DNA of 64,000 nt. It comes from Piromyces finnis (lineage: Eukaryota > Neocallimastigomycota > Neocallimastigomycetes > Neocallimastigales > Neocallimastigaceae). The translations under genes were made by a program, and so were the position numbers. This document shows, piece by piece, positions 15,501 through 26,764 of this stretch (the stretch's first letter is position 1; each line of letters starts with the position of its first letter). The notes below the pieces were generated by a model, which was not told the origin of the DNA, made no database searches, and saw only the letters and a list, made by a program, of their open reading frames with translations. The stretch is taken from the NCBI GenBank assembly GCA_002104945.1, contig MCFH01000002.1:434001-498000 (forward strand). The letters are read 5' to 3'.

Positions 15501-16302
15501 AAGTTAAAGATTGATCTTCATCATCAAGAATTTGATTTATAGAATCGTTATTTACAATAGTTGAATCTTCAATACTTGTTTCATTAGTTTCCTCATTAAT
15601 AACAATAGTTTCTTCGGGTATAGTTTCTGTTTCTTCCTTAATTTTATTTAATTTATCATTATATTTTTTGATATCATTATTAATATATTCTCTCTTTTTC
15701 TTTTCTAAATCTTTTCTTTTTTCAATTGCGTTTTCAGCTTCTGAAATAAGAGGACTAGCTAAATCTTCTGGATGAATACCATGTATTGCTAAAGATTCAA
15801 CTAATTTTTGTTCTTTAAGAAACAATTAAAATTAAAATATTTCAATACATTTATTAATACAATAAAATTGTTAAATGATTAGTATATTTTAGTTTTTTTT
15901 TTTTTTTTAATTTTTATCATTATAAATAATATATAAAAATTATTATTATTTGAAACATTTACCTTCAGTTGGAAAATTTAAATATGTAAATAACTTTTTT
16001 ATAAGCATATCAGACCATTCATTATAACTTGATAATGCCTTTTTCATTGGTTTTTTAGTAGTGCTATCGATAAAATTATTATTTTTAAAATCCATTATAC
16101 TAATATAGCATAAGCCTACATATCCTATTAATTGACTTTCTGTGAACATTTTTTGAATTGAGCCAATAGCCTGTGAGCTAGTTCTATAAGTTTCTCCATT
16201 AGATATCATAGAACCAGCTTCAGAGTTTGCTTTTTTGCTACCTTTTATACTTTCATCAACCAAGGTTGAATTTGACTCTATTTTTGTTGAATTTGATTCC
16301 AT
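12579..16302 (-). CDS. TMCO4: TMCO4/Mil1-type DUF726 alpha/beta-hydrolase membrane protein, 1155 aa
   Basis: Three exons (16302-15963, 15812-14398, 14291-12579) sum to 1156 codons. Domain order: charged N-terminal region; a helical region with an SIGDGRYDARSR block; a Gly/Ala-rich hydrophobic segment (about residues 365-435) that looks membrane-embedded; then the DUF726 hydrolase fold with VTVSGWN, YGDHYCLQWES and the nucleophile elbow GYSLG (about 655-659) followed by AR and IIGTPV. The last 400 residues are a Glu/Ser/Lys-rich disordered tail. The yeast member (Mil1, YFL034W) binds the AP-1 variant adaptin Apm2, so a trafficking or lipid role is plausible, but no substrate can be read here. 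The start is the first ATG after an AT-rich leader. Family assignment is strong; catalytic activity is inferred from the elbow motif only. Confidence 0.9.
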
Positions 16303-16819
16303 TTTTATTTATAATTTCTACTTTTATTGAATTTATTTAAATATATATTTAAACTGTAAATTGTAATAATTTATTGTTTCTTATATATATGGTATTATTT
16401 AAATTTTTCCTGAATCCAAATATAATTTTAAACAATTCAATTTTAATGATACTTCACTTTTATTTGTTTATCTTTTTTCTTATTTATGAATATATTAGTT
16501 TACTTTTTAAAATAAACTATAGACTTTTACTGATGTATATGATATTATATAAAAATAAAAGAATAAAAAAAATGGTTTATATATATACATATTTTTTATT
16601 TTTTCATAATTATTTTATTTATTACATAAAAATTTTAAAAAAAAAAAAGATTTTTAGTTTATTTAAAAAAGATATTAATATATTAATATTATTATTAATA
16701 ATATAAAAGTACTATTTACTATATGTCAAGGGTAGATTATGATTTATTCTTTTTTCACTTTCTGTATAAAAAAAGTAATAATTGATGGAGTTTAGGTTTT
16801 TGTTTAATTTTAAAATGTC

Positions 16820-16852
<33 letters not shown>

Positions 16853-19556
16853 AGAAATGTATATTTTTAAATTTAATGGTTTTAATCAATTAAATTTCAT
16901 TTTTAATGTTTATATAAAATTTTTAAAAATTAGTTTAATATATATATATAAATAATACAGATTTTATAGCATAATATATAAATATGCTTTTTATTATTAA
17001 ACTATAATTTCAATATTTTTTTAATTTTATTCTTAACACTAATGTTCAAAAGTATAATTTTAAAAGTAAAAAAAAAAAATAATAATTTTACCTATTATAT
17101 ATAAAATATTTATAGTATCGTTCTACCAGTACTTTTTATATTAATATATAATAAATAATATCTAAATATAAAGATATTAATATTTAATATCAAAAAAAAA
17201 AAAAAAAAAAAAACACCTTTTCAACCAAAAATAATTATTTGTATATAATAATTATTACTTATTCTTTAATAATAATAATAATTATTTTTTTTTTTTTTAG
17301 ATTTTAAAATACAAATTTATAATATTTATATTTATATAAAATATATAAAATATTTTATATAAAATATTATTATTAAATTAATTAAAAAACAATATATTAT
17401 AATATATTAAATGTTATTCACTAAATAGTATAATTTCAATTATTTTTTAGTTTATTTTATTCTATTAACTTTTTATATAAATTACATGATAAAACCAAAT
17501 AAAATTATTTCATTTATTTTTTAATTTATTTTATTGTATATTATAATATATTATAAACTAAATTATTGTATTAATAAAAATAATAAATAATAAAGTTATA
17601 AGCGAATTGATTTTTTACAATAACTAATAATTTTAATTATTAATAAAATTTTTATCTCAAATTTATTAAATAGATTAATATATTGAATTATAATATATTT
17701 AATATATTAAATATTAAGAAATTTTGTAGATTATAAATTAAAAATGATTCACCTATTAAATAGATTTAATTTAATTAAATGTTGTACAAAATACAAATAA
17801 AGAAATAGTTTAATTAGATGTTACACGTATCTAAAATTTCCTTTTATAAAGAAAATTAATTATTTTTTCAGAAATAAAAAATAAAGTAAAAATTGAAATG
17901 ATATTAATAGTAAAGTACCTTTTTTTTTTTTTTACAGAAAGATGATGTTATTAAAGGTTTAATTTAAAAAAAATAATTTTTAGCATTCTTTATGGTTTAT
18001 TATATTATATATTCAATATAGAATATGAGAGCTAAAAAGTTACAATTTATAAAGAATAAGATTTTGTATAAAATATTATTTATATTGTTTTTCTTCTTCA
18101 ATGATAAAAAAAACTTTTCATTGTATAAAGATAAAAACAATATAAAAAAGTTGTTTTATTATATTCCTAAAATAATAAGCTAAAGAATACATAAGGAACA
18201 TAAAATATTAAAAAATTATTCTTTTATACTCAAATAAATATATATTAAAAATTTATTAAAAATATATTAAAATTTATAGTCAGCGGCATATTAAATTGTC
18301 TAATTAAAAAATTTCCTTTTTTTTTTTTAATTTTTTATTTAAAATCTTTCTACAAAAATAAAGGTAGTACAAATATTAATATTAAAAATTAACCAATAAA
18401 AATTTAAAAATGATAATTTAACTTTTTGATTTTTTTTAATTAAATTCTTTTCTTTCCTTCCTTCTCTTTAGTAGTTTTCATTATTTCCTTCTTTTTAGTT
18501 TTGCATTGTCAATTTTAATATTTATTTTTATAATATTTGAATTATAATTAATTTTAATTTGTATTTTTGAATTTTGGTTGTTAAATTAATAAGTAAAATG
18601 ATCATTAATATTAAAAAAAAAGTTTTTGTTAAATAAGAAATATTTACATTCTCTCTACTATTGTTACTTAAAATGGAAATAACAATAAATTAAAATTTAT
18701 CTTTATTCATTTTAACATCAAGTCATAATAAAACAATATATTTATAAAATATCTAATATAAGTTCAAATCAACTATTATTATTTTAGAAAACATAAATAA
18801 TAATTTAATACTATTCGAACTCTTTAACTATTTTAACATCTTCATTCTTTAATTTTTTATTAAAAGTCTATTATTAAAAATTACTTGTACTATCCATCAA
18901 ATTTCATACATAACAAAAAACACTTATTCATATAATAAAATGTAAAAATTAACATTAATCTATAATAAATATATAATAAATAAATAATTATTGAAAGTTT
19001 TAAAAAGTTTATTAAAATTTAAAAGATTTTTATATAAATCAATGAATCAAATAAAGTTTTTTTTTAACAAAAATACAATAAAAAAAATATTAACAAAAAG
19101 ATGATAGTCTAATGTAATTATTAAGGCATTTCATCCGTACCTACTTCTATTGTCAATGTTTTTATCCTTGATCTTTCAAGTATTTTACAATTTTAAGGTT
19201 TCCGATAATTGTAATTACCCTTAATGCATTATAACCACTTTTTTTTTTAAAAAAAAATATTTTATATAAAAAAAGTTTTATTAATTTAAAGAGTGTTAGG
19301 AACATATATTTTTCTTAATAATAATAATAATAATAAAACATTAATAGTTTTGATATTATAAACAATTATGAAAATTAAGTGAAAAAAAAAAAAAGAATAA
19401 TTCATAAATATTAAAAGAAAATTTGAATGTTATGTTATATAAACTATTTACAAAAAAATATTTAATTTTATTATTGTTATTATTATTATATTTTTATAAA
19501 AAAAATCTAAGATTTTTTTTTTTTTTTTACAAATAAGGAATTTAATAATTAATTTG
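16303..19556. other. Gene-poor AT-rich intergenic region
   Basis: About 3.25 kb dominated by A/T tracts and AT-only palindromes. Open frames such as 16374-16706 translate to Ile/Tyr/Phe/Lys-rich low-complexity peptides and are not supported. The only coding-like trace is the ankyrin relic at 19162-19238. Confidence 0.7.
19162..19238 (-). pseudogene. Relic of one ankyrin repeat
   Basis: Read on the minus strand, this stretch gives GYNALRVITIIGNLKIVKY followed by LKDQG and a stop. That is the helix-turn-helix consensus of a single ankyrin repeat (G-x-x-A/P-L, then GN-hydrophobic-x-IVKYL and a final G). The local base composition is clearly less AT-rich than its surroundings. It lies about 320 bp beyond the stop of the minus-strand ankyrin gene, so it may be a lost C-terminal end of that gene or the remnant of a third copy. 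Confidence 0.55.
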
Positions 19557-22500
19557 TCATTCAATTCTTCTTTTTACTTTATCTAATAATTTGTTGATTT
19601 TTTCAAAATAAAATCGATATTGATAATTGTAGAATTTATTTAAACCATATAGATACTCTCCCGTTATATCATCATCATTGATAGCTATACCACAATCAAT
19701 TAAATATTGAATTATATTTAATTTCTTATGTTTGATGGCTAAGATTAATAAATTATTCCTTTGATTATTTGGGAAATTGGTATCTAAATGACATTGCTCT
19801 ATTAAATATTTTAGTGAACTTATTTTATTATGACTAATGATATATTCAATATATTTCATAGGATCTGAAGTATTTAGCAACAAACCATAATTTATTCCTT
19901 TTTTTGTTAAAAAATTTACCATATTTTCATTATCATAATCAATAGAATAGGTTAAGAGATTATCATTATCATCATCATATACTCGATTAACATCAAAACC
20001 TTTACTAAATAAAATATTCAAAAGCTTTTCATTATTATTCTTAATTAATCCTCGAATGACAAATGATATTATGTTTTTAATATTTAGCATATCATTATCT
20101 AAAATAAATTCCAGAATTTCCCCTTCTTTATTATCATTTCTTAGACTTAACATTCTAAAAATTTTACTTTGGTGTGTTTCTAAATTGAAATCGATTCTCG
20201 GTTTACAACTAGCTAAAAATCTTATGACTTCCATATCACTTGATTTCAAAGAATTTATAAACAGGTATGAGAATATATTTGATTCTCCACTGATTGACAA
20301 ACCTCGACTAATTAAATATTTAATTATGGGTAAAGAATTCATTTCGATTGCACGATATATAGGTGAACTTTCACTTTCTACACGGTTAATAATCTCTGGA
20401 TCATTATCAATAATTGCTTTCATATATTCAAATGTATCCTTCTTACATTCCATAGCATATAATAATAGTGACGTATCATTATTTTTAACATCATTTGGTA
20501 CAGAGTTACCATTATTAGTATAAAATTTAAAACAAGACATTTTAAAACTTTTATCTTCCAATGATGACTCATCAAGCTTAAGTAGTGAGATTAAGGGGGT
20601 TTCATCATACATATTGGTTTTTTCCATATAAAAGGCAGGTTTAGATTTATTTTTATCATTCATTTCAATATTTTTTTGATCAACAGCAAAGAAAATGTCT
20701 TTATTTCCTACTGAAATTATAATTTCTATCATAGAGTGAGTTCTTTCAAGATAATTTGGCTTAAATTCTTTAAATGCATAATAATCTAATAATAAATTAA
20801 ATGTTTCCAGGTCTTCTTTTAATATTGCATAATAAATAATATAGTAACCGTAAAAATCAACATCTAATATATATTTATTATTTTCTTTTTTATCATTACT
20901 TTTTAAATGATTATAAAGATATAGAAAGATATCCTTTCTATCTAATAAATAAGCCAAAGTAATGGGAGAAAATCTATTATTATTATTATTAATACAAATT
21001 TTTTTATTTTGACTTCTAATTACGTTCCAATTAGAGTTATTGCTAGATAGAATTGATTTAACAGTTGATAATTCATTTCGATATATTGCTTTAATTAATG
21101 GAGAATAATTCTCCTGCATATCTAGTTCTATTGATTCCTTATATTTTAATAATATACTTGCTGCTTTGTATTTATAATCAAGAAGTGCAACAGAGAGTAA
21201 AGAATTTCCATAACAATTTTTAATATTGATTTGTGGAATAAGACTTAAAATGTATTTAAATATATTTATATTATCATTATTTCTGGTAGTGTTCTCTAAA
21301 GCTACAAAAATTGGATAGTCATTATTTCTATCAGGAGTATTAATATTTGCTGATTTTAATTTAGTGTTTTCTATTAAAAATTTTATTAATTTAAAATTAT
21401 TTATATTGATAGCCATATTTAGTATGAGGATTAAGTATTGTAGATCTTCTTGACTGATTATTGAAATATTAAGATTAAAATTCTCTTTTTCATCTTCAAT
21501 AGAACCTTGCATTAATTTTTCTAAAAGATATACAATAATTTTTTTAATTTTATACTTATTGGTAATCAGAAGAATGTTTTCAAATGTCCTGTTTTTTATT
21601 ACATTTCTTTTAGGATGTTTAAATAATTGATCAATAAAACATTTAATTGCTTGTCTTCCTAGATCTTCCAAAAAGTATAGATTCTTATAATTAAGAGTTT
21701 CTTCAAAAATCTTACTTTTTGAGTTCAAAAATTCACAATATAAAATTCTCCATATTATCTCCTCTCCTCTATTGATCATAGCATGATGTAGTAAATTATT
21801 TTTTATTAATCTATCATATAATATTTCATTACTGTTACCATCATAATAAAAAAGTAATTTTATAATACCAAGATTAGAACGATTTGTCATTTCAACGGCT
21901 TTTTTATATACTATATCAGTAATTTTAATTTTCTTTTTTTGGTCTATAATCAGTCTCTGTAGTTGGTAATAAGTCAAACATGTCCTATTTTTGTATAGAT
22001 TAAGAAAGTTTAAAATATAAGAGTTATTATTTACAATACACTCAAATAATGTCTTCAGTTCAATATAATTACTATTACTGATCCATTTAAATAACATTTT
22101 CTCAGTATTTAGATATTTAAGACAACTGTTTTTATTTAAATATATCATAGTTCTTTTATTAATACATTTTGAAATATTTAGATAATCACCAATATTCTGA
22201 TTAGAATTACATAAATAATTTATATTAGCACCATAACTTAACAATAAATCAGCAGCTTTAAAATTTTCACAAGCAATTGCTTCAAAAAGTGGTACTTTGA
22301 ACTTTTTTTTATAAATAAAATCTGAATCTTTCTTAGCTATAATTGTGTAATTTACATTATTATATTCTCCATTCCTGATAATATATTCCACCATTTCTGG
22401 AGTTTGACCTTGCTCTATTGAATATATTAAGATATCAAAATCTTCATTTTTTTTAAATTCTTTTAATTCTATGTCATGATTATTAATATGTTCATTAAAT

Positions 22501-22571
22501 ATTTTTATATTATCCCCACATTCATTCAAAAGTTTTATAATTTCTTTTTTTCTGCTTTGATAGTTATCCAT
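19557..22571 (-). CDS. Large ankyrin-repeat protein A, 1004 aa, intronless
   Basis: Single uninterrupted frame from ATG at 22571 to TGA. Divergent ankyrin repeats run along almost the whole protein; examples are FKAADLLLSYGANINYLC (about residues 102-119), YPIFVALENTTRNND, NSLLVALLDYKYKAASILLKY-like helices, SPIYRAIEMNSLPIIKYLIS and NLLILAIKHKKLNIIQYLID near the C-terminus. There is no signal peptide, transmembrane helix or catalytic domain. Ankyrin solenoids bind protein partners; no partner or pathway can be named. It is a head-to-head paralogue of protein B: both share the opening architecture (a charged helix of about 35 residues, then a hydrophobic repeat, then an NY-K/I motif) and the internal NNxYPIFVAL block. 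The lack of introns contrasts with most other genes in the window. Confidence 0.9.
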   Translation of the reverse strand: MDNYQSRKKEIIKLLNECGDNIKIFNEHINNHDIELKEFKKNEDFDILIYSIEQGQTPEMVEYIIRNGEYNNVNYTIIAKKDSDFIYKKKFKVPLFEAIACENFKAADLLLSYGANINYLCNSNQNIGDYLNISKCINKRTMIYLNKNSCLKYLNTEKMLFKWISNSNYIELKTLFECIVNNNSYILNFLNLYKNRTCLTYYQLQRLIIDQKKKIKITDIVYKKAVEMTNRSNLGIIKLLFYYDGNSNEILYDRLIKNNLLHHAMINRGEEIIWRILYCEFLNSKSKIFEETLNYKNLYFLEDLGRQAIKCFIDQLFKHPKRNVIKNRTFENILLITNKYKIKKIIVYLLEKLMQGSIEDEKENFNLNISIISQEDLQYLILILNMAININNFKLIKFLIENTKLKSANINTPDRNNDYPIFVALENTTRNNDNINIFKYILSLIPQINIKNCYGNSLLSVALLDYKYKAASILLKYKESIELDMQENYSPLIKAIYRNELSTVKSILSSNNSNWNVIRSQNKKICINNNNNRFSPITLAYLLDRKDIFLYLYNHLKSNDKKENNKYILDVDFYGYYIIYYAILKEDLETFNLLLDYYAFKEFKPNYLERTHSMIEIIISVGNKDIFFAVDQKNIEMNDKNKSKPAFYMEKTNMYDETPLISLLKLDESSLEDKSFKMSCFKFYTNNGNSVPNDVKNNDTSLLLYAMECKKDTFEYMKAIIDNDPEIINRVESESSPIYRAIEMNSLPIIKYLISRGLSISGESNIFSYLFINSLKSSDMEVIRFLASCKPRIDFNLETHQSKIFRMLSLRNDNKEGEILEFILDNDMLNIKNIISFVIRGLIKNNNEKLLNILFSKGFDVNRVYDDDNDNLLTYSIDYDNENMVNFLTKKGINYGLLLNTSDPMKYIEYIISHNKISSLKYLIEQCHLDTNFPNNQRNNLLILAIKHKKLNIIQYLIDCGIAINDDDITGEYLYGLNKFYNYQYRFYFEKINKLLDKVKRRIE

Positions 22572-23023
22572 TATATATACTTTAATTTTTATTATATCTA
22601 TAAAATAAAATAAAATAAAAAAAGCAATTTAATTTTTTTTATATCATTTATACATTTAATACATTTAAAAATGTTTAATCAATCTATTTTATTATTTAAT
22701 TCTTTTCAATTTATTTTACAGAAATAAATTAAATAAGATATATAAGAAGTAGGCCAATTGTTATTTTAAAATATATTAATATTTATTAAAAATTTAAATT
22801 TAAAAAAATTTAGTAAATTTTTTTGTGTATGGACTATGAACAATAAATTTATTGTTGTAATTTTGAATTATATATATATAAATTATAAATTAAAATAAAA
22901 TGAGTTATTTTTTATAATTAAATGGAAATTTAATTTGAGTATTTTAGTCAATTTTTTTTTTTACCATTTTAGTTTATTATTGTTATTATTTTTTATAAAT
23001 AGTAACAATATAAATAAGGAAAA
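22572..23023. promoter_or_regulatory. Shared upstream region of the divergent ankyrin pair
   Basis: 452 bp between the two start codons. It is AT-rich with T and A tracts, and no recognisable operator or other gene. By position it must carry the promoters and 5' UTRs of both ankyrin genes. Confidence 0.6.
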
Positions 23024-25981
23024 ATGATTCAACTATTAAGAAATGAAATTGTTTCAATTATGAAGCAATGTATTTATAATACAACTCTTTTAGAAAAATT
23101 CATTAAAAGAAGAAATATTAATTTAAATGATTTAAATGATAAAAAATGGGATTTAATTATAGTTGCAATAAAAAACTTTCTTTCATTGGAAGTTATTAAA
23201 TTTTTGATAAAGCATGGAAAATATAAAAGTTTAAATTATAAAATTGAAGAAGAAGAAGAATATAATAATAAAATAAATTATTCAATACCTATTTACTTAG
23301 CTATTTCTACTGAACAATTTAAAGTAGCAGATTTATTAATACAAAATGGTGCAAACATTAACTATAAATTCTACTATAATAATGAGGAAAAGGATCTTTT
23401 TTATTATTTATATTTCTCTGATACTTTAAATAAACGAACAATAGAATATTCAAAAGATCGTAATTTTGATATAACTAGTCTAAAAGATATATTAATGTAT
23501 ATTCTAATGGATTATAAGGATACTGATGAAAAAATTTTGAAAATTGTAATAGATTATCTTATTTTTAGTGATTCATTAATAATCGAATTTCTTCAACATT
23601 ATAGAGACAAAAAATCAATGTCAAACAAAAATATAATTAATATGATTTATAAAGGCTGTACAAACAATTGTAGATCTTTTTATGATTTATTTGATAATAA
23701 AATGTATTTATTTAAAGTACTTTTGGATTATAATATCGCTGATTGTTATATAATTAAAAATATTAAAAAATATGATTTTTTAGAGGAAATAATTTCTACA
23801 AAGTCAATTCCTATATTAGAGAAATCATTACAATGCCTTTTTTCAAATTTTAAAAAGAATGAAATGGAAAAAGTTTTTACAAGAATATTTCCTATTGCTA
23901 GAAATAAAAATAATGAAGGTATATTAATTGAAGGAATGAAATTAGGTATAAAAAAAATATTAACATCATACATTGATGTTTCTACTTTCTTTTACCAATT
24001 AGAAGAGGTTATTTTAGTTTTAAGTCAATTTAACGTTAAAGATGTTATGAAATTTCTTTTGGAAATGTTTTTTAAAAAAGGAGAATTAAACTATGGTAAA
24101 GAACCTGATAATTTTTTCAATAAATATATAGTCAAGTTTAATGATAGCAAATTGTTATCCCTTCTACTCAATGTAGCAATTAAAGTTAGTGATTTTGAAT
24201 GGGTAAAATTATTGTTGAATAATATGAAGCTTAAATCAACAATAAATATCAATGAAAAGGACAGAAATAATGAATATCCGATTTTTGTGGCATTAAATCA
24301 TGTTACACGATATAATGATCATATAGATATATTTAATTATTTAATAGAACTAGGTGCTGATATTACTGTCACTGATAAATTTGGAATAACATTATTAGAA
24401 GTCGCTATAAGAAACAAAAAATATAAAGCAGTACATTACCTTTTAAAACATGGAATCATAAATTATGAAATTAATAAAAACTATTCTCCTATGGTGAATG
24501 CCATTTACCAAAATGATATTAACACTGTAACTACTATTTTAGCCAAGAAAACAAAGAATTCCAAAGATGATAGTCCTCCCACTAAAAAAATTCGTTATCA
24601 GTATGATAAATATGAATATCCACCATTAGTGATGGCCTATCTTTTACATCGGGACGAGATTTTTAAAAAATTATTAGAGTGTTCGGATATAAACCTTAAT
24701 GAATTAGATATTAATGGATGCAGTCTATTACATTATGTCATTCTAAAGGAAGATATAGAAACACTTCACACATTAATTAAGCGTGGAGTTAGAATGGATT
24801 ATCAAGAGAATGACAGATGCATCGGCCACTACCTCAGTGATATTGTATTAAGTATAGGAAATAAAGAGATTCTTTCTATCATCCTCTCCTCCAATAATAA
24901 AAATCAAATAATTCATGAACTTAATGAATATGATGAAACACCACTGATAACTCTTTTAAAAATTAATACTAATTTAATGGATAGTAATTTTAAAATAGAT
25001 ATTTTTAAATATTTAGTTGATTGTGGTGCAAGCATGGAAGTTAAAGAAAGAAATGACAGACCATTGTTTTATTGTGTATTAGATTTGGCAAGTACTGAAG
25101 AAGAGAATGCATTATTGATTGTTCAGTATATGATAGATCAAAAATATGATATAAAAAATATCATGGATGAAACTTATCTATCTCCATTAAATTGTGCTAT
25201 TGAGAAAGGTTCTTTTGCTCTCATGAGGCTGTTATTGGATAACGGAGCCGACTGCTTCTGTTGGAGAACAGAAAGAAATTCTATTTCATCTTTAGCTTTT
25301 GCCATAAGTAATGGTTATATTGAACCTACTAAATATCTTATTCAATATTTAAATGAAAAAAATAAATCACTACAAAGATATACAGGTGTATCGAAAATCT
25401 CTTTAATAAACTCTATAGAAAATCCCAAAACCAGGATTACTATGTTAGAATATTTTCTAAAAAGTGGTCTAATAAGTTTAAAGCATTTAAAGCCATCTAG
25501 AGTTATCCAGATGGTGAAACATTATGATACTATGGAAGAAACTTATGATCTTTTCTTTAAGCATGGTTTAGATATTAATTTTGTTGACGGAATAGATGGT
25601 ACTCTAATAACAAATGCTATTGAAGAATCCAAAGACGCTCTGTTGGATTATTTCTTAAAAAAAAAAATAAACCTTTCTCTATATTGTTATAACAGTCAAT
25701 TTATTGAATATATTATCAAAAAAAACCATTTTAAAATTTTTAAGCAATTAATACAACGTAAATTACCCTATTCACAAATTGGATTAATAGTGTTAGCTAT
25801 TAAATTAAAAAATTTTCCTATTTCAAAATATTTAATTCAACGTATGAATAATATGAACGAAACTGATAAAGAAACCATCCTATTTTATATTACCAAACAT
25901 AAGGAAAATCGAACCTTTTATTATAGAATGTATAAATTGTTAAATAATCAATATAAAAAATGTTTAAAACGATATGAATGA
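23024..25981 (+). CDS. Large ankyrin-repeat protein B, 985 aa, intronless
   Basis: Single open frame starting with MIQLLRNEIVSIMKQC. Ankyrin repeats are visible throughout: FKVADLLIQNGANINYKF (about residues 104-121), YPIFVALNHVTRYNDHIDIF, YLIELGADITVTDKFG followed by ITLLEVAIRN, KYKAVHYLLKHGI, SPLNCAIEKGSFALMRLLLD, ending in Lys/Arg-rich sequence. Length, repeat spacing and the shared blocks make it a paralogue of the divergent protein A, but the two are well diverged. Function is not recognisable beyond a protein-interaction scaffold. No signal peptide or enzymatic domain is seen. The start is the first ATG, with an A-rich context (GGAAAAATGA). Confidence 0.9.
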   Translation: MIQLLRNEIVSIMKQCIYNTTLLEKFIKRRNINLNDLNDKKWDLIIVAIKNFLSLEVIKFLIKHGKYKSLNYKIEEEEEYNNKINYSIPIYLAISTEQFKVADLLIQNGANINYKFYYNNEEKDLFYYLYFSDTLNKRTIEYSKDRNFDITSLKDILMYILMDYKDTDEKILKIVIDYLIFSDSLIIEFLQHYRDKKSMSNKNIINMIYKGCTNNCRSFYDLFDNKMYLFKVLLDYNIADCYIIKNIKKYDFLEEIISTKSIPILEKSLQCLFSNFKKNEMEKVFTRIFPIARNKNNEGILIEGMKLGIKKILTSYIDVSTFFYQLEEVILVLSQFNVKDVMKFLLEMFFKKGELNYGKEPDNFFNKYIVKFNDSKLLSLLLNVAIKVSDFEWVKLLLNNMKLKSTININEKDRNNEYPIFVALNHVTRYNDHIDIFNYLIELGADITVTDKFGITLLEVAIRNKKYKAVHYLLKHGIINYEINKNYSPMVNAIYQNDINTVTTILAKKTKNSKDDSPPTKKIRYQYDKYEYPPLVMAYLLHRDEIFKKLLECSDINLNELDINGCSLLHYVILKEDIETLHTLIKRGVRMDYQENDRCIGHYLSDIVLSIGNKEILSIILSSNNKNQIIHELNEYDETPLITLLKINTNLMDSNFKIDIFKYLVDCGASMEVKERNDRPLFYCVLDLASTEEENALLIVQYMIDQKYDIKNIMDETYLSPLNCAIEKGSFALMRLLLDNGADCFCWRTERNSISSLAFAISNGYIEPTKYLIQYLNEKNKSLQRYTGVSKISLINSIENPKTRITMLEYFLKSGLISLKHLKPSRVIQMVKHYDTMEETYDLFFKHGLDINFVDGIDGTLITNAIEESKDALLDYFLKKKINLSLYCYNSQFIEYIIKKNHFKIFKQLIQRKLPYSQIGLIVLAIKLKNFPISKYLIQRMNNMNETDKETILFYITKHKENRTFYYRMYKLLNNQYKKCLKRYE

Positions 25982-26764
25982 AATAGACTGGGGTATCGAA
26001 ATATGTATTTATGTATTATGTATTTACCTATTTATTTATTTTTAAAATAAATTAAAAATGAAAGTATTACAAAAAAAAATAATAATAATAATAATAACAG
26101 GAATTGACGTAATTATCATTTGTAATGTAAATATAATGTAAATATAAATGCTTTCTTTTTTTTTTTTTCAATTTTTTTAATTTTAAATTCAATTCATAAA
26201 AACATTAGTATAAGAATTAAATAAAATAAAATAAAAAAACTATCTCTTAAAGCTTTATATATTTTTTCTTGCATGAATAATATATAATATAATATATAAT
26301 ATAATAAATAAAAACTAATAAGTACTCATGTATACTTAATCATAACTAAAAGATTAAAAAAAAAAAAATCCTTTTTTTTATTATTATTATTTTCATTGTT
26401 TTAATTAATGGAAAATAATAAAAAAGATAATTAGATAATAAATAATAATATTTAAAATTATGTTTCACAAATATAAATTTATCAGTTTTATATTTAATTT
26501 AATAAAAAAAAAAATAAACTTTTTTTTTTTATAATCGATAAAAAATATAATTTTATATTTTTTTCTCTATCAAATAAAATAAAAAAAAAAAACATTGTAA
26601 GGAAATTAGATTTATTTCTTTATTATATATTATACTTTACTTTGAATTTCTCTAATAATAATAATATATATTTAAAAAAGAAATTTTGATTAATGAAATT
26701 GTTTTTTTGTTTGTTGATAATTTTATTAATTCTTATCGTTTTAACCAAAGAAAAAGAAATCAAT
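25982..26764. other. Intergenic region upstream of the UPF0047 gene
   Basis: AT-rich DNA with several A/T tracts, AAT and TTA short repeats and a TATAATATAATATA-like stretch near 26281-26305. No gene is seen, except that an in-frame ATG at 26693 could extend the next gene. Confidence 0.6.

Noticed and set aside
16374-16706. 110-aa open frame on the plus strand
   Set aside because: Ile/Leu/Tyr/Phe/Lys-only composition expected from AT-rich noncoding DNA; no homology pattern, no splice context.
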